64,000 nucleotides of DNA from Clostridiales bacterium (GCA_017513085.1 JAFWDK010000027.1:124001-188000); one strand, 5' to 3'; shown: positions 1 to 9,394, counted from the first letter of the stretch. Notes: generated by a model not told the origin, from the letters alone. Numbers and translations are program-made.

Positions 1-64
1 TAATAATTTCTTTCCTATACAAACGCAAGAATCATGTTCTTTTCTTTAAGCATTCTTAAACAAG

Positions 65-505
65 TCACGGTGCCAAAATAGAAAACGGCCATGTCGGTAT
101 GTTTCTCAAAATAGTAAAAAGCACTATAACGACAGCGATCAGTATCGCCGCCCAGAGCGGAAACGTTTCCGGTATCCACATCACCCGTTTCCGGAAGATC
201 AGAGTCGTCAGCCCGACCAGAAAAAACCAAAACATGATAACAGCCACAAACGGAAATAAAAGATTATAGTCAAAAGCCTCAAGGATATGTCCATGCAGCA
301 TCGCATGAAATGCCCGTGTTTCACCACAGCCGGGGCAATACAAACCTGTCTGTTCATAGGTGACGCATTTCATGGTCAAACCCTGACTTGCCGACGGATC
401 AATGAAGTAACCGTATGCCAAACCAAGAAGAACACCCATGACCATACAGAAGACCAGCGGCCATCGGATATAATTTCTAAAAATCAGGGGTCTCTTTTCT
501 TTCAA
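65..505 (-). CDS. DUF2752 family membrane protein
   Basis: 146-aa protein with about three membrane segments (near residues 14-33, 77-104 and 115-134) and the family signature CPGCGETR followed by AFHAMLHG, which places it in DUF2752. The biochemical role of the family is not established; members are small integral membrane proteins. The start is read as TTG, with GGAG ten bases upstream at 516-519; no ATG in frame fits better. It is followed by the left window edge, so its operon partners are not visible. Confidence 0.8.
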   Translation of the reverse strand: MKEKRPLIFRNYIRWPLVFCMVMGVLLGLAYGYFIDPSASQGLTMKCVTYEQTGLYCPGCGETRAFHAMLHGHILEAFDYNLLFPFVAVIMFWFFLVGLTTLIFRKRVMWIPETFPLWAAILIAVVIVLFTILRNIPTWPFSILAP

Positions 506-528
506 AACTCAACGTCTCCAATATAAAT

Positions 529-578
529 GAATTGACAGCCTTCTCTATTTTGCGGATAAAAGAGAAAACTGTCAATTC
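529..578 (-). terminator. Hairpin downstream of the CAP-domain gene
   Basis: Arms GAATTGACAG (529-538) and CTGTCAATTC (569-578) are perfectly complementary, with a second inner pair TTCTCT/AGAGAA. It sits just after the stop of the CAP gene on the minus strand. The following T tract is weak, so it may be a terminator or an mRNA-stabilising stem. Confidence 0.55.
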
Positions 579-611
579 ACAAGAAAGAATAAGAGGAAAA
601 ATGAAAAGTTT

Positions 612-1559
612 TTAAGCAAATTCCTGGACCCAGTAGTAATGGCCATTGCAAACATAGCAGGAAACACCAAGTTTTGTGTAAGCGCCCTCGAGAATGTTTG
701 CACGGTGTGTCGGAGAGTTCATCCAGGCTTCAAATACTTCCTGAACAGATGTCTGTCCATGTGCCAGGTTCTCACCCATCTGTGTCCGTGATCCGGCTGT
801 CCACCACGCGGATCCATCCGGGCGGGTGTGCGAGAAGGATACTACGATCTCACTTGCACGAATATTAGCAGCCTTGGCCAGCGTTCCATCCCAGGAAAGT
901 TTTCCGAGACCGTTTGCTGCACGAGTATCGTTTACATATTCGAGAACTGCTCTGGCGTAATCATTAAAGTATTCGCCGCTGAGATCTCCAAGAGAATCCT
1001 GCTTCGGAGGCTCTGTCGTTGTTGTTGTCGGAGGTTCCGTCGTTGTCGTCGGAGGCTCTGTCGTTGTTGTCGTCGGAGGCTCTGTCGTCGTTGTCGGAGC
1101 CTCTGTTGTAGTTGTCGGAGCCTCTGTTGTAGTTGTCGGAGCCTCTGTTGTGGTGGTAGCTTCCGTTGTGGCTTCTGTTGTAGTTGTGGCTTCAGTTGTT
1201 GCCTCTGTTGTCTCCTCAACAGTGGTCTCTGTTGTGGTGGCCTCTGTCGTGGTTTCTGTTGTTGCTTCAGTAGTAGTTTCCTTTGTTGTCTCTTCGGTGG
1301 TCTCCTTTGTTGTCTCTACGATTACTTCTTCAACCTTATCTTCCACTTCGATCGTTTCCGGAACGATCACATCAGACTCTACGATGTTCTCGGACTCAAC
1401 AGAAACGACACCCTGCTCAGAAGGTGCAAACCAGGAAGATGTATTCAGAACGTCGGATTTCATATCGGCAAGACCAACTGTGCCCAGCGCAACGGCCGAC
1501 ACGATCGAGATGGTCGCTAAATGTTTTGAAAAGAATGTAATCAAGTTTTGCAACTTCAT
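612..1559 (-). CDS. CAP (SCP/PR-1) domain surface protein with Thr-rich linker
   Basis: 315 aa. An N-terminal hydrophobic segment (about 14-32) acts as signal or anchor. Residues about 75-190 are a low-complexity linker of ETTTEATT and APTTTTE/PPTTTTE repeats, probably spanning the wall. Residues about 205-315 form a CAP domain: SHTRPDG, GENLAHG and SPTHRANIL supply the two His and the Glu typical of the bacterial CAP cavity. The ribosome site AAGGGGG precedes ATG at 1559. CAP proteins of this sort are exported and their substrate is usually unknown. The hairpin at 529-578 ends the transcript. The linker resembles those of the pilin-like protein at 1788 and the lipoprotein at 45949, suggesting a common surface architecture. 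Confidence 0.9.
   Translation of the reverse strand: MKLQNLITFFSKHLATISIVSAVALGTVGLADMKSDVLNTSSWFAPSEQGVVSVESENIVESDVIVPETIEVEDKVEEVIVETTKETTEETTKETTTEATTETTTEATTTETTVEETTEATTEATTTTEATTEATTTTEAPTTTTEAPTTTTEAPTTTTEPPTTTTTEPPTTTTEPPTTTTTEPPKQDSLGDLSGEYFNDYARAVLEYVNDTRAANGLGKLSWDGTLAKAANIRASEIVVSFSHTRPDGSAWWTAGSRTQMGENLAHGQTSVQEVFEAWMNSPTHRANILEGAYTKLGVSCYVCNGHYYWVQEFA
1006..1320. repeat. Low-complexity coding repeat (Thr/Glu/Pro linker)
   Basis: Imperfect tandem repeats inside the CAP gene. The clearest unit is 21 bases, encoding APTTTTE, in three near-identical copies around 1090-1150, followed by TEATTE-type units. Such repeats change length easily and create spurious open frames on the other strand. 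Confidence 0.85.
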
Positions 1560-1670
1560 AGTTTAGATCCCCCTTCTCATATTTCCTAGACCATTGGTTG
1601 CTTCAAACTATCTAGATTATAATATATGTCTATTGCGGAAATACGTGCAGTTTTTAACTAATTTGTTAAC

Positions 1671-1707
1671 GAAACAAAACCCCGGGCTACAGTAAAGTAG
1701 CCCGGGG
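1671..1707 (-). terminator. Strong intrinsic terminator after the pilin-like gene
   Basis: CCCCGGGCTAC (1680-1690) and GTAGCCCGGGG (1697-1707) form an 11-bp GC-rich stem with a six-base loop. Read on the minus strand it is followed by TTTTGTTTCG. It lies about 80 bases after the stop of the gene at 1788. Confidence 0.9.
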
Positions 1708-1787
1708 AAGAGGAAAACGATTGATTTTCTCAAATGTCAATACAACTCCGTCATACAATCTTCGTCAGATTTCTGATTTGTTCTTGC

Positions 1788-2537
1788 TCATCCGATCGCC
1801 AGTCCGAATGTGTTCTGCAGATAGCTGATCTGAGCTGCTGTCAATGCGTAGGTGTCTGTGTTCCAAAGAGACGGGAAGATATTCTGGTCGAGCATCCAGC
1901 GGCCGCTTCCTGTGCCGTTTCCGATCGTCAGGACAAATCCGTTGCCTCTCTTTGCGATCGAGATATCCAGTGTGTTGTACTGGTTGATCTGGATCTTTAC
2001 GCTGTAAGTATTTCCGCCGTTCGAAGGTGTAATGCTTACAACGCCTTGGCCTGTTGTAGTCAATCCGTTTGCAGGTCTAACAGCACCTGTAGATCCGCCG
2101 TTATTGCCCGCTCCACCGCCGGAAGTGTTCTGCGTTGTCGTTGTTGGCGGCAACGTAGTCTCCGTTGTCGTTTCCTGCGTGGTCGTTGTTTGAGGTGGGG
2201 GATTTGTTGTTGTCGCTGCAGGTTCTGATGCAACCGACGGAGCACCTCCACCTCCGGCTCCTGGAGCAGCAGGGCCAGGGATAAGATTCGTATTACCTGT
2301 CGGCGTTCTGTCCGGCGCGGTATCTCTTGTATATCCCTTCAAATACCCTTGCACGTCGTCTTCTACTCTGACATTCATATCATCGTGCTGTTCAACTTTA
2401 TCGGCAGCTACATCTGCACTTCTCAGATAATCACTAACACTTGTTACAAACACCGAAGATAAAACTAAAATGATTGCGATCACACAAACTATCTCAGCAA
2501 GTGTAAAACCTCTTCTGTAAGCTAATGTCTTTTTCAT
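1788..2537 (-). CDS. Type IV pilin-like protein with class III prepilin signal
   Basis: 249 aa. The N-terminus has basic residues, then the prepilin-peptidase site G|FTLAE with Glu at +5, then a hydrophobic helix (VCVIAIILVLSSVFV), the standard pilin/pseudopilin N-domain. The middle (about 75-150) is Gly/Pro/Thr-rich with runs of TTTT and ETTTETT. The C-terminal ~90 residues form a compact globular region with no family recognised. AGGGGG lies upstream of ATG at 2537. No prepilin peptidase, PilB/PilT or other pilin is nearby, so assembly must rely on genes elsewhere. It could be a minor pilin, a pseudopilin or a competence-type pilin. Confidence 0.8.
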   Translation of the reverse strand: MKKTLAYRRGFTLAEIVCVIAIILVLSSVFVTSVSDYLRSADVAADKVEQHDDMNVRVEDDVQGYLKGYTRDTAPDRTPTGNTNLIPGPAAPGAGGGGAPSVASEPAATTTNPPPQTTTTQETTTETTLPPTTTTQNTSGGGAGNNGGSTGAVRPANGLTTTGQGVVSITPSNGGNTYSVKIQINQYNTLDISIAKRGNGFVLTIGNGTGSGRWMLDQNIFPSLWNTDTYALTAAQISYLQNTFGLAIG

Positions 2538-2884
2538 ATTGTCCCCCTCCTTACTTGGTGGTTTATCCCCTCAAGATCATTGCGACCTTTGTTTTTTTCT
2601 ATGGCTCTATTCTATCAACCCCTTTGTTCAAAATCTACCCTATTTTTGTCACATTTTTGCCATATTTTGTATCTATTTTGTGTCGAAAATATTTCCGAGA
2701 GTCTGTTTTTGTGCTTTTTGCATAAAATCGCATATGCTTTTGCGCATTTCGCCATGTGCTTTTTGTTGCAAATGTGTCGAATTGTGAACTCATCTTCACA
2801 TTTCAAACCGATTTTTAAACAAAATATAAATCGGGCATGTCAAAATTGAACATGCCCGATGAAAAAAGTGTTTCCAATTCCTGT
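2538..2884. other. AT-rich intergenic region, no gene
   Basis: About 350 bases without a credible gene; short frames on both strands have no ribosome site. It must hold the promoter of the pilin-like gene (minus strand) and contains the cca terminator at 2830-2860. The T-rich top strand repeats TTTTG-type words many times. Confidence 0.6.
2830..2860 (-). terminator. Intrinsic terminator after cca
   Basis: ATCGGGCATGT (2830-2840) pairs with ACATGCCCGAT (2850-2860), an 11-bp perfect stem. On the minus strand it follows the cca stop codon and is trailed by an AT-rich run with TTTTG. Confidence 0.85.
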
Positions 2885-4252
2885 TCAGTGTGTGTCCCGT
2901 TTCTCCCAAATCGACTGTGCCCGTAAGAGAAGCGCCTCTTTTTCGTTAGGAACGGTCTCTTCGATTATTTCATCAAGAAGTTGTTTTTTGATCTCTCCCA
3001 AAACCGGACCGGACGGAATACCGAGCCCGATCAGGTCTTTGCCGCTAACTTGCATATCCGCATACGAGAAGCACAGCGATTCTTTGATCACACTGTCCAC
3101 CATCTCTTCAAACCGGTCGATCTCCGGGAACCGGTAACTGCTAAGTTCAGAATGCGCCTTGATATCGGCTCTCTTCACCTGGATCAGTTTTCGAAGGATA
3201 TCTTCTCCGTACTGGTTCAATCTTCTCCGCACTATGTGAAGGCTCGGCTCCAAAGCCACATCATGGATCTTGATCAGCGTAACGATCGTTTCCCTCGTTT
3301 TGGTATCGACCTTCAAACGCCGAAGGATCGCGTCTGCCATATCCGCGCCTTTCTTCTGGTGTCCGTAGAAATGCCCGATGCCGTCTTCTCCCCTCTGGAA
3401 GCACTGCGGCTTGGCCACATCGTGCAGCAGCATCGTGACACGGAGGATCAGATCGCCGGGCACATTCTCCATCGCGACCAGGCTATGTTCCCACACATCA
3501 TAAATATGGTGCGGATTATACTGGTTACACCCCTTCATGGGAACGATCTCCGGGATCACCACCGCGATCACATCAATATATCGTCTTAATATGTCCGTAG
3601 CGAATTTTCCGCAAAACAGCTTGCTTAGTTCCTGCCAGACCCTCTCGACGGAAAGGCGCGAAAGAGAATCCTTCTTCAGGAAGATCTGCTTCTCGGTCTC
3701 TTCTTCGATTGAAAAGCCCAGTTGCGAAGCAAAACGCAAAGCCCGAAGAATACGCAAGGCATCCTCTTCAAAACGGATCTTCGGATCTCCCACCGCACGG
3801 ATCAGTCCTTTTTCCAGATCTTCCCGGCCTCCGCAGTGATCCACGAGCACAGAATCTTTCGAAAGCGCCAGTGCATTGATTGTAAAATCGCGTCTTTTCA
3901 CATCTTCTTCCAGATTCCTGGTAAAAAGCACTTCCTGCGGGTGCCGCGCGTCGAGATATTCGCCATCGATCCTAAATGTCGTCACCTCGATAGGCACTGA
4001 CTCCCAGACCACCGTGACCGTGCCATGTGAAAGGCCGGTCGGGTGACAGTTTTCCTTGCCGAACACGGACATGACTTCCTCCGGCTCCGCACTGGTTGCC
4101 ACATCAAAATCGTAGGGTTCTTTTCCCAAGAAAATATCGCGGACTGCTCCGCCGACGATATAGGCTTCAAAGCCGTGTGATTCCAGGCACTCCAGAAGTT
4201 TCTGAAGTTTTTCCGGAACGATATATCTGTTCTTAATATCCGTAGAAGGCAT
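2885..4252 (-). CDS. cca: CCA tRNA nucleotidyltransferase
   Basis: 455 aa. Adds or repairs the 3' CCA of tRNAs. The N-terminal polymerase domain shows GGAVRD (about 37-42), the metal-binding DFD in YDFDVATS and the conserved RRDFTINALA. The C-terminal half carries an HD-type hydrolase motif (LLHDVAKP, then FYGHQKKG), typical of bacterial CCA enzymes with a HD domain. The length is normal. The gene follows the alcohol-dehydrogenase-like gene by 54 bases and may share its transcript. Ribosome site before ATG 4252 is weak. The terminator at 2830 follows. The tRNA gene at 9437 already encodes CCA, so here the enzyme may act in repair of that tRNA. Confidence 0.95.
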   Translation of the reverse strand: MPSTDIKNRYIVPEKLQKLLECLESHGFEAYIVGGAVRDIFLGKEPYDFDVATSAEPEEVMSVFGKENCHPTGLSHGTVTVVWESVPIEVTTFRIDGEYLDARHPQEVLFTRNLEEDVKRRDFTINALALSKDSVLVDHCGGREDLEKGLIRAVGDPKIRFEEDALRILRALRFASQLGFSIEEETEKQIFLKKDSLSRLSVERVWQELSKLFCGKFATDILRRYIDVIAVVIPEIVPMKGCNQYNPHHIYDVWEHSLVAMENVPGDLILRVTMLLHDVAKPQCFQRGEDGIGHFYGHQKKGADMADAILRRLKVDTKTRETIVTLIKIHDVALEPSLHIVRRRLNQYGEDILRKLIQVKRADIKAHSELSSYRFPEIDRFEEMVDSVIKESLCFSYADMQVSGKDLIGLGIPSGPVLGEIKKQLLDEIIEETVPNEKEALLLRAQSIWEKRDTH

Positions 4253-4306
4253 GCGATCCGAGAAGAAAACTCTTCCTATCCCCCGTTTATTTCCTGTATT
4301 TGACGG

Positions 4307-5479
4307 TCATCTCAATCTGCGAAGGATCGAAAGAAGCATGCGGTTATTCAGTTTCACCGGGCATCCCCAGTTCTTCACATCAAGAAGCACCATTTCCATG
4401 ATGCCATTATAATCTTCGGCTTTCAAGCACGTAAGCGTATCCGGAATATTCACCCTTCGAAGAAGGCTTCTGATACCATCAATAAACGACCGGGCCGCCT
4501 CATCCTGCGTTGCTTTTGCCGAGCAAAGATGCGAAGCGCGGGCCAACTCGGCCAGCTGGGCGGATATGACGTCGAACTCCATTTCCAGGATCAAAGGCAG
4601 CACTGCTGCGCATGCGCGGCCTTGCGGAATTCCGTATTTCTCGGCGATCCGCATCGAGATACAGTGCGCAGGACCGAATCCGATCCGTCTTGACGCCACT
4701 CCGGCATAGTACGGAGCCATCATCATCTGTAGATATTTTTCATTCGAAACACTGTGTTTGTAGCAAGGTTCCAGATATGAGAAAAAGATCGGAACGGCTA
4801 CCATGACATTGGCACGATCTGCCGGGAACAGTGGCGAAACCGAGCTGACATAAGCTTCAATCGCGTGAGTCAGAGCCAGCATCGATGCCGACAGGAAACT
4901 GTCGGTCGGAAGACGAAGCACCAGGTTCGGGTCCAGTACCACGGTCTTCGGCACCAGGTGTTCGCTGAAGAAAAAGCACATCTGCTGTTCATACTGGATA
5001 AAAGATACCGCCGAGCTCTCCGCTCCGCATCCCGTAGTCGCCACGGCATACAGATCCACGCCCGGATTCGGGATCATACCGACCCCGCGTAGCTGATATA
5101 ACGACTTAGTGGCATTTGTCACCCAGACTGAAACCATCTTGGCCACGTCGATCACGGTGCCGCCGCCAAAAGCAACTACCGCTTCACAGTTATACGTCTG
5201 GCACTGCGCCGCGCAACGTTCCACCGTTCGCGCGTCCGGGATCTTATCCACTTCCGAGTAGATGAAACAGCGCACGCCGGCCAGCGTCAAAGTCTCTATA
5301 AAAGCATCATAGAGTTTCAGTTTTTTCGTTTGTTTTCCGGAGATCAGATAGATACGCTTCACTTCACGCTGCGTCAGGAGCCTTGTCAATTCGGCAAAAG
5401 CACCCTCGTCCGCCATCACTTCCTGACGGCAGTCGTTCATTTTCCTTGCATAATGAAGAATCTCCCGATTCGCGCCCAT
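4307..5479 (-). CDS. Iron-containing alcohol dehydrogenase-like protein with altered metal site
   Basis: 390 aa from ATG 5479, chosen over an upstream start at 5587 because AGAAGG sits seven bases before it and the length then fits the family. The nucleotide-binding loop is intact (GGGTVIDVAK). Two of the four metal ligands known in the family appear replaced: the Asp of DALTH is Leu (LALTH, residue 201) and the second His of the PHG motif is Gln (IPQG, residue 286); the His at 205 and in PAHC remain. Oxidoreductase activity with iron is therefore doubtful; another metal, or a non-catalytic role, is possible. A TATACT hexamer near 5536 could be its -10. It is divergent from the GH31 gene. Confidence 0.8.
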   Translation of the reverse strand: MGANREILHYARKMNDCRQEVMADEGAFAELTRLLTQREVKRIYLISGKQTKKLKLYDAFIETLTLAGVRCFIYSEVDKIPDARTVERCAAQCQTYNCEAVVAFGGGTVIDVAKMVSVWVTNATKSLYQLRGVGMIPNPGVDLYAVATTGCGAESSAVSFIQYEQQMCFFFSEHLVPKTVVLDPNLVLRLPTDSFLSASMLALTHAIEAYVSSVSPLFPADRANVMVAVPIFFSYLEPCYKHSVSNEKYLQMMMAPYYAGVASRRIGFGPAHCISMRIAEKYGIPQGRACAAVLPLILEMEFDVISAQLAELARASHLCSAKATQDEAARSFIDGIRSLLRRVNIPDTLTCLKAEDYNGIMEMVLLDVKNWGCPVKLNNRMLLSILRRLR

Positions 5480-5624
5480 ATCCAAGCCTTCTCCTTCTCC
5501 CCCAAGAGGGCACCACCCTCTACTGAATAAATTAAGTATACCATGAAGAAGTGCTTTTCGGGCGGAAAAATCGCGAGACGGATCCACAAAGGAAATGGCA
5601 TATCCTTTTTCAGATCATGTCTGT

Positions 5625-5630
5625 TATAAT
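5625..5630 (+). promoter_or_regulatory. Candidate -10 box for the GH31 gene
   Basis: A perfect TATAAT lies 43 bases before the GH31 start in the divergent 86-194-base gap with the dehydrogenase-like gene. No good -35 hexamer sits 16-18 bases upstream. Confidence 0.5.
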
Positions 5631-5673
5631 GTTAATTGGACAAGTTTTTCACAGAAAGACGAGGTAAAGGCAT

Positions 5674-8103
5674 ATGAAGTTTACGGATGGTCTATGGATA
5701 GCAAAAGATGGTTTTAAGATCGAAACACCGAAAGAGATCGCCGATATCGGCCATTCCGACTCCGGCATCACGCTTTTCGCGCCTTACGAGGAGCAGAACT
5801 CCAAGCTCGATTCCATCGGTTGCGGTCTGCTGTCCGTCAAGATCAGCGCACCGGCAGCCAATATGCTTTCTGTTAAGATCACAAATTTCAAGGGACGCCG
5901 GGAAGCTAAAGCGTTTTTTGAATTGAACCGTGCTTCCGTGACTCCTGTCAGCAGTGAGAACGAAGAGGCATATATCTATGCATCCAGTCTTTTGGAAGCC
6001 CGTATCAGTAAAGACGGTTCCTGGGGCATCTCGTTCTTCTTCTCCGGAAATTACCTGACATCCACCAATCTCGGTGGAATGGCCCACATCATCGGGCCGG
6101 ACGGTCGTTCGTACATCCGTGAGCAGCTTGACTTAAGTGATGACGAATATATCTATGGTCTGGGTGAACTCCCGGGGAATTTCATCAGAAACGGCGGATC
6201 CTATACCGTCTGGAACGAAGATGCAGGCATAGATTACGGCAAGTCATCCAAATGCGTGCCTTTTATTCTTTCTTCCAATAACTATGGTGTTCTTGTCAAC
6301 AGCACCGGCCGTGTGGAGTTTGAAATCGCGAATGACGCCACCACCGGAACAGGTGAATCCGGCAACTTCTCCCGCGCCCAGTTCTCTGTGGAAGGCGAGA
6401 CAATGGAATACATTCTTATCGGCGGCGCTTCTCCGAAGCATGTCCTGAACCTTTATACCGAACTGGTAGGTAATCCGGCTCTTCCGCCGGCCTGGTCCTT
6501 CGGTCCTTGGTTCTCCACCTCCATGCTGGCCGATTATGACGAAGAGACCATCATCGATACAGTGGAAAGATACCGCTCTCAGGGCATCCCGCTTTCGGTA
6601 CTTCACTTTTCTCCTTTCTGGATGAAGGAATTTGAGTGGACAAGTTTCCTTTGGGACAGCGAGCGTTTCCCGAACCCTTCCCAGATGATCCGTAAACTGC
6701 ACGAGAAGGGCGTACGTGTCTGTCTGTGGATCAGTCCGTATATTGCGCAGAGATCTCCTTTGTTCCGTGAAGGAATGGAGGGCAACTACTTTATCAATAC
6801 AGGTGATGGAAATCCTTGGCAGAGTGATTATCGTCAGGCCGGGGCCGCTATGATCGACTTCAGTCTTCCTGTCGTGCGCGCCTGGTACCAGAAATTTCTC
6901 GACGAACTGATCCGTATGGGCGTGGATTCCTTCCAGCTGGACTATGGTGCTGACGCGCCTATCGCCGATCCTTCCTTCGGCGCATATGCCAGCAAGCTCG
7001 GTATCACCTATAAGAACAAATTTGATGCGGAGAGTATGCATAATTACTATGCCTACCTCTTCAGCGATACAGTATTTGAGATCCTGGAGAAGAGATACGG
7101 ACAGAATAACGCTTGTATCCTCTCCCACGCCGGCACGGTCGGTTCTCAAAAATTCCCGTTCCTTTCTTTGGATAACACGGCTACTTCCTATGACGCCATG
7201 AAGACTGTCATCCAAAGCGGACTGAATCTATCCATCAGCGGCTTCCCGTTCTGGAGCCAGAATATCGGAGGTCTAGGCGACGATTGCACACCGGATCTTT
7301 TCATGCGTTGGCATGCAGCAGCTACGTTTGCGCCACATGCAAATGCCATCGGCGTGAATATCCCGAAGGATCCTTGGAATTTCGGAGCGGATGCTATTTC
7401 CGAGGTCATGCTTTTCTCGAAACTGAAACTCGGTCTGATGCCGTACATCTTCTCTTCTGCGGTTGAATCCAGCACGATGGGCACACCTTTGGTCCGTCCA
7501 ATGCTTCTGGAATTCCCGGGAGATCCGAATACATATACATTGGATCAGCAGTATATGCTGGGTGGCAATCTTCTCGTTGCGCCGATCACGCAGGCAGACG
7601 GCATCGTCCGTTACTACGTTCCTTCCGGCGTCTGGACCAACCTTCTTACCCGTGAGCGCGTGGAAGGTCCGATCTGGAAGAACGAGCAGCACGACTATAC
7701 ATCCATGCCGATCCTCGCCAGACCGGGAACGATCCTGGTTGCCGGCACGACGGATGAAACGCCGCTCTATAACTATATGGAAAATGTCACCATCACATTG
7801 TTTGAGATTCCGGAAAACAAAGAGATCACTGCAGATGTCTATTCCGCCGATCTGAAGAACATGGGACTTGTACGCGTCATGAAAAAAGGAGACCGTCTGG
7901 GTCTGATGACACAGGGTATCGTCGGACAGATCCGACTTCTTCTGGCCAACGTATTTAACGTCAGTTCCGTTTCTTCCGGTTTCCCTGAGCTCAACGAGTG
8001 GGGTACTATGGTCGTTTATGACGGAGACCGTATCGAGATCACGCTTATGTCGGACGGCACAGAGCAGCCGGCAGACCAGGCACCGGAACAGCCGGAGCAG
8101 TAA
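5674..8103 (+). CDS. Glycoside hydrolase family 31 (alpha-xylosidase/alpha-glucosidase type)
   Basis: 809 aa, no signal peptide, so cytoplasmic. The N-terminal beta domain precedes a (beta/alpha)8 barrel at about 270-600. The predicted nucleophile is Asp423 in FQLDYG, matching the YicI KTDFG region, and the likely acid/base is Asp500 in SLDNT, after the conserved AGTVGSQ stretch. Overall layout is closest to YicI-like alpha-xylosidases, but substrate cannot be fixed. The residue after the nucleophile motif is Ala (DYGA) where YicI has Glu, which may shift specificity. The C-terminus ends in a short QPADQAPEQPEQ tail. AGGTAAAGG precedes ATG 5674. It stands alone, without a linked sugar transporter. 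Confidence 0.9.
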   Translation: MKFTDGLWIAKDGFKIETPKEIADIGHSDSGITLFAPYEEQNSKLDSIGCGLLSVKISAPAANMLSVKITNFKGRREAKAFFELNRASVTPVSSENEEAYIYASSLLEARISKDGSWGISFFFSGNYLTSTNLGGMAHIIGPDGRSYIREQLDLSDDEYIYGLGELPGNFIRNGGSYTVWNEDAGIDYGKSSKCVPFILSSNNYGVLVNSTGRVEFEIANDATTGTGESGNFSRAQFSVEGETMEYILIGGASPKHVLNLYTELVGNPALPPAWSFGPWFSTSMLADYDEETIIDTVERYRSQGIPLSVLHFSPFWMKEFEWTSFLWDSERFPNPSQMIRKLHEKGVRVCLWISPYIAQRSPLFREGMEGNYFINTGDGNPWQSDYRQAGAAMIDFSLPVVRAWYQKFLDELIRMGVDSFQLDYGADAPIADPSFGAYASKLGITYKNKFDAESMHNYYAYLFSDTVFEILEKRYGQNNACILSHAGTVGSQKFPFLSLDNTATSYDAMKTVIQSGLNLSISGFPFWSQNIGGLGDDCTPDLFMRWHAAATFAPHANAIGVNIPKDPWNFGADAISEVMLFSKLKLGLMPYIFSSAVESSTMGTPLVRPMLLEFPGDPNTYTLDQQYMLGGNLLVAPITQADGIVRYYVPSGVWTNLLTRERVEGPIWKNEQHDYTSMPILARPGTILVAGTTDETPLYNYMENVTITLFEIPENKEITADVYSADLKNMGLVRVMKKGDRLGLMTQGIVGQIRLLLANVFNVSSVSSGFPELNEWGTMVVYDGDRIEITLMSDGTEQPADQAPEQPEQ

Positions 8104-8145
8104 GCGGAATCAGCAAACCGAAAACAGTAGACCGCAACCGGTGAT

Positions 8146-8163
8146 CTGATCTGTATAGATCAG
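8146..8163. terminator. Short hairpin between convergent genes
   Basis: CTGATCT and AGATCAG pair with a four-base loop, overlapping the stop codon of the minus-strand gene at 8160 and lying 43 bases after GH31. No clear U tract, so terminator function is tentative. Confidence 0.35.
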
Positions 8164-9329
8164 TATCTTCTGTTACGCACTTTTGAGACGATCATCACGA
8201 TGATAATGATGGCGCTGACTGCAACCAGCAATCCGCCAATGATCGTGCGCGAGGAAAACTCCGAGTCAATAAAGTCCAGGAAACCCGGTTCGGACCCGGG
8301 TGTAGGTGTCGGTGTCGCCGGGACAGGCGTAGGCGTAGGTGTCGGCGTCGGCGTAGCAGTAGGTCTCGGGCCGGGACGGATCGAAACCTCAGAACAGACT
8401 TGCTTTTCGAAACGCACTGTCTGCATGGAAGAAACTTCCTCGACAACACCATCAAAAGGCTCAGCAAGATAAGCATCGTAAAGCGAGAGTTCTTTTGAAG
8501 CAATAGCGGTCTTTCCTGCACGGATCGTAAGTTCGGAAGAGAGGATCGAAATCTCGCCCTCCGGTGCAAATACAGCAGTATGATCCATACCGGAAGAATG
8601 AACGGAAACCTTGCTCCCGTTTTCGATCTGGATATTCTTCGTTCCATAGATCACGCTTTCCGATGCGGAGAGATCCAATACCGAATCTGCTCCTGTGATG
8701 CGGATATTTCCATCCATGGCGACGAGCGCGCGGGATAAGGAGTCTACGGTGATTTTGGAATCCTCGATCATGAGGTCTCCGGAAGTATTGCCGATGGCGC
8801 CTCCGGTTGAGGCAACCTTATCATGGATCGTCAGAGCAGAAGACTGAACCGACAACGGACCATCGCTCATAACCAGATATTCCGTGTTTTCTGTCGCACC
8901 GGTCCCCTCGACCGTGACCGTCGTTTGGGACAGCGAAAGAGAACCGCCCTGCGCATAGAGCGCAGCGTGACATGCAGATGTGGTGAGGGAAAGCGATCCT
9001 TCTCCTTCTATCTTCAAAGAACCGGAAACATGGATCGCCGGAGATTCAAGGTTCGACGCAACCTTATTTTCTCCGGAAAGCTGGATAGTGGCTTCTTCCT
9101 GCGTGCCCAGGTCAATGTAAAGTCCGTCATACCCATCCAGGGAAAGAGTATGTGTTTCGGAATCGAATTTCCAGTTATCGCCTTTGCAGTCACGGCTTAC
9201 GGCAAAGACTTTGCCATCCACTATGATCGTCTTGTTATCTTTCGCCATGACCGGCATGCTGTGAAGCATCAAGATGCACGCAACTATCAACATTCCGATA
9301 AGATGATGTTTTTTTCTGTTTATACCCAT
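8160..9329 (-). CDS. Surface-anchored protein with beta-helix-like domain and Pro/Thr stalk
   Basis: 389 aa. A signal peptide (about 1-29, ending VMA|K) is followed by about 270 residues rich in short beta-strand repeats (patterns such as SGSLKIEGEG, GNIRITG), resembling the clostridial 'carbohydrate-binding domain' proteins of the DUF4353 type. Then a TPTPTPTP stalk (about 318-345) and a C-terminal membrane helix (about 362-383) with a basic tail. It is thus predicted to be tethered to the membrane and to project through the wall. The ligand is unknown. AAGGAG precedes ATG 9329. The gene is convergent with GH31; a functional link to it is not shown. Confidence 0.8.
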   Translation of the reverse strand: MGINRKKHHLIGMLIVACILMLHSMPVMAKDNKTIIVDGKVFAVSRDCKGDNWKFDSETHTLSLDGYDGLYIDLGTQEEATIQLSGENKVASNLESPAIHVSGSLKIEGEGSLSLTTSACHAALYAQGGSLSLSQTTVTVEGTGATENTEYLVMSDGPLSVQSSALTIHDKVASTGGAIGNTSGDLMIEDSKITVDSLSRALVAMDGNIRITGADSVLDLSASESVIYGTKNIQIENGSKVSVHSSGMDHTAVFAPEGEISILSSELTIRAGKTAIASKELSLYDAYLAEPFDGVVEEVSSMQTVRFEKQVCSEVSIRPGPRPTATPTPTPTPTPVPATPTPTPGSEPGFLDFIDSEFSSRTIIGGLLVAVSAIIIIVMIVSKVRNRRY

Positions 9330-9394
9330 TTCCCGCTCCTTTAGAACACCAAGTTGTCGTACACACTATATCATATCCCGGCCAAAATTTCGCC

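Noticed and set aside
1006..1320. CRISPR-like or regulatory tandem array
   Set aside because: Units are in frame and encode a Thr-rich linker, with no unique spacers.
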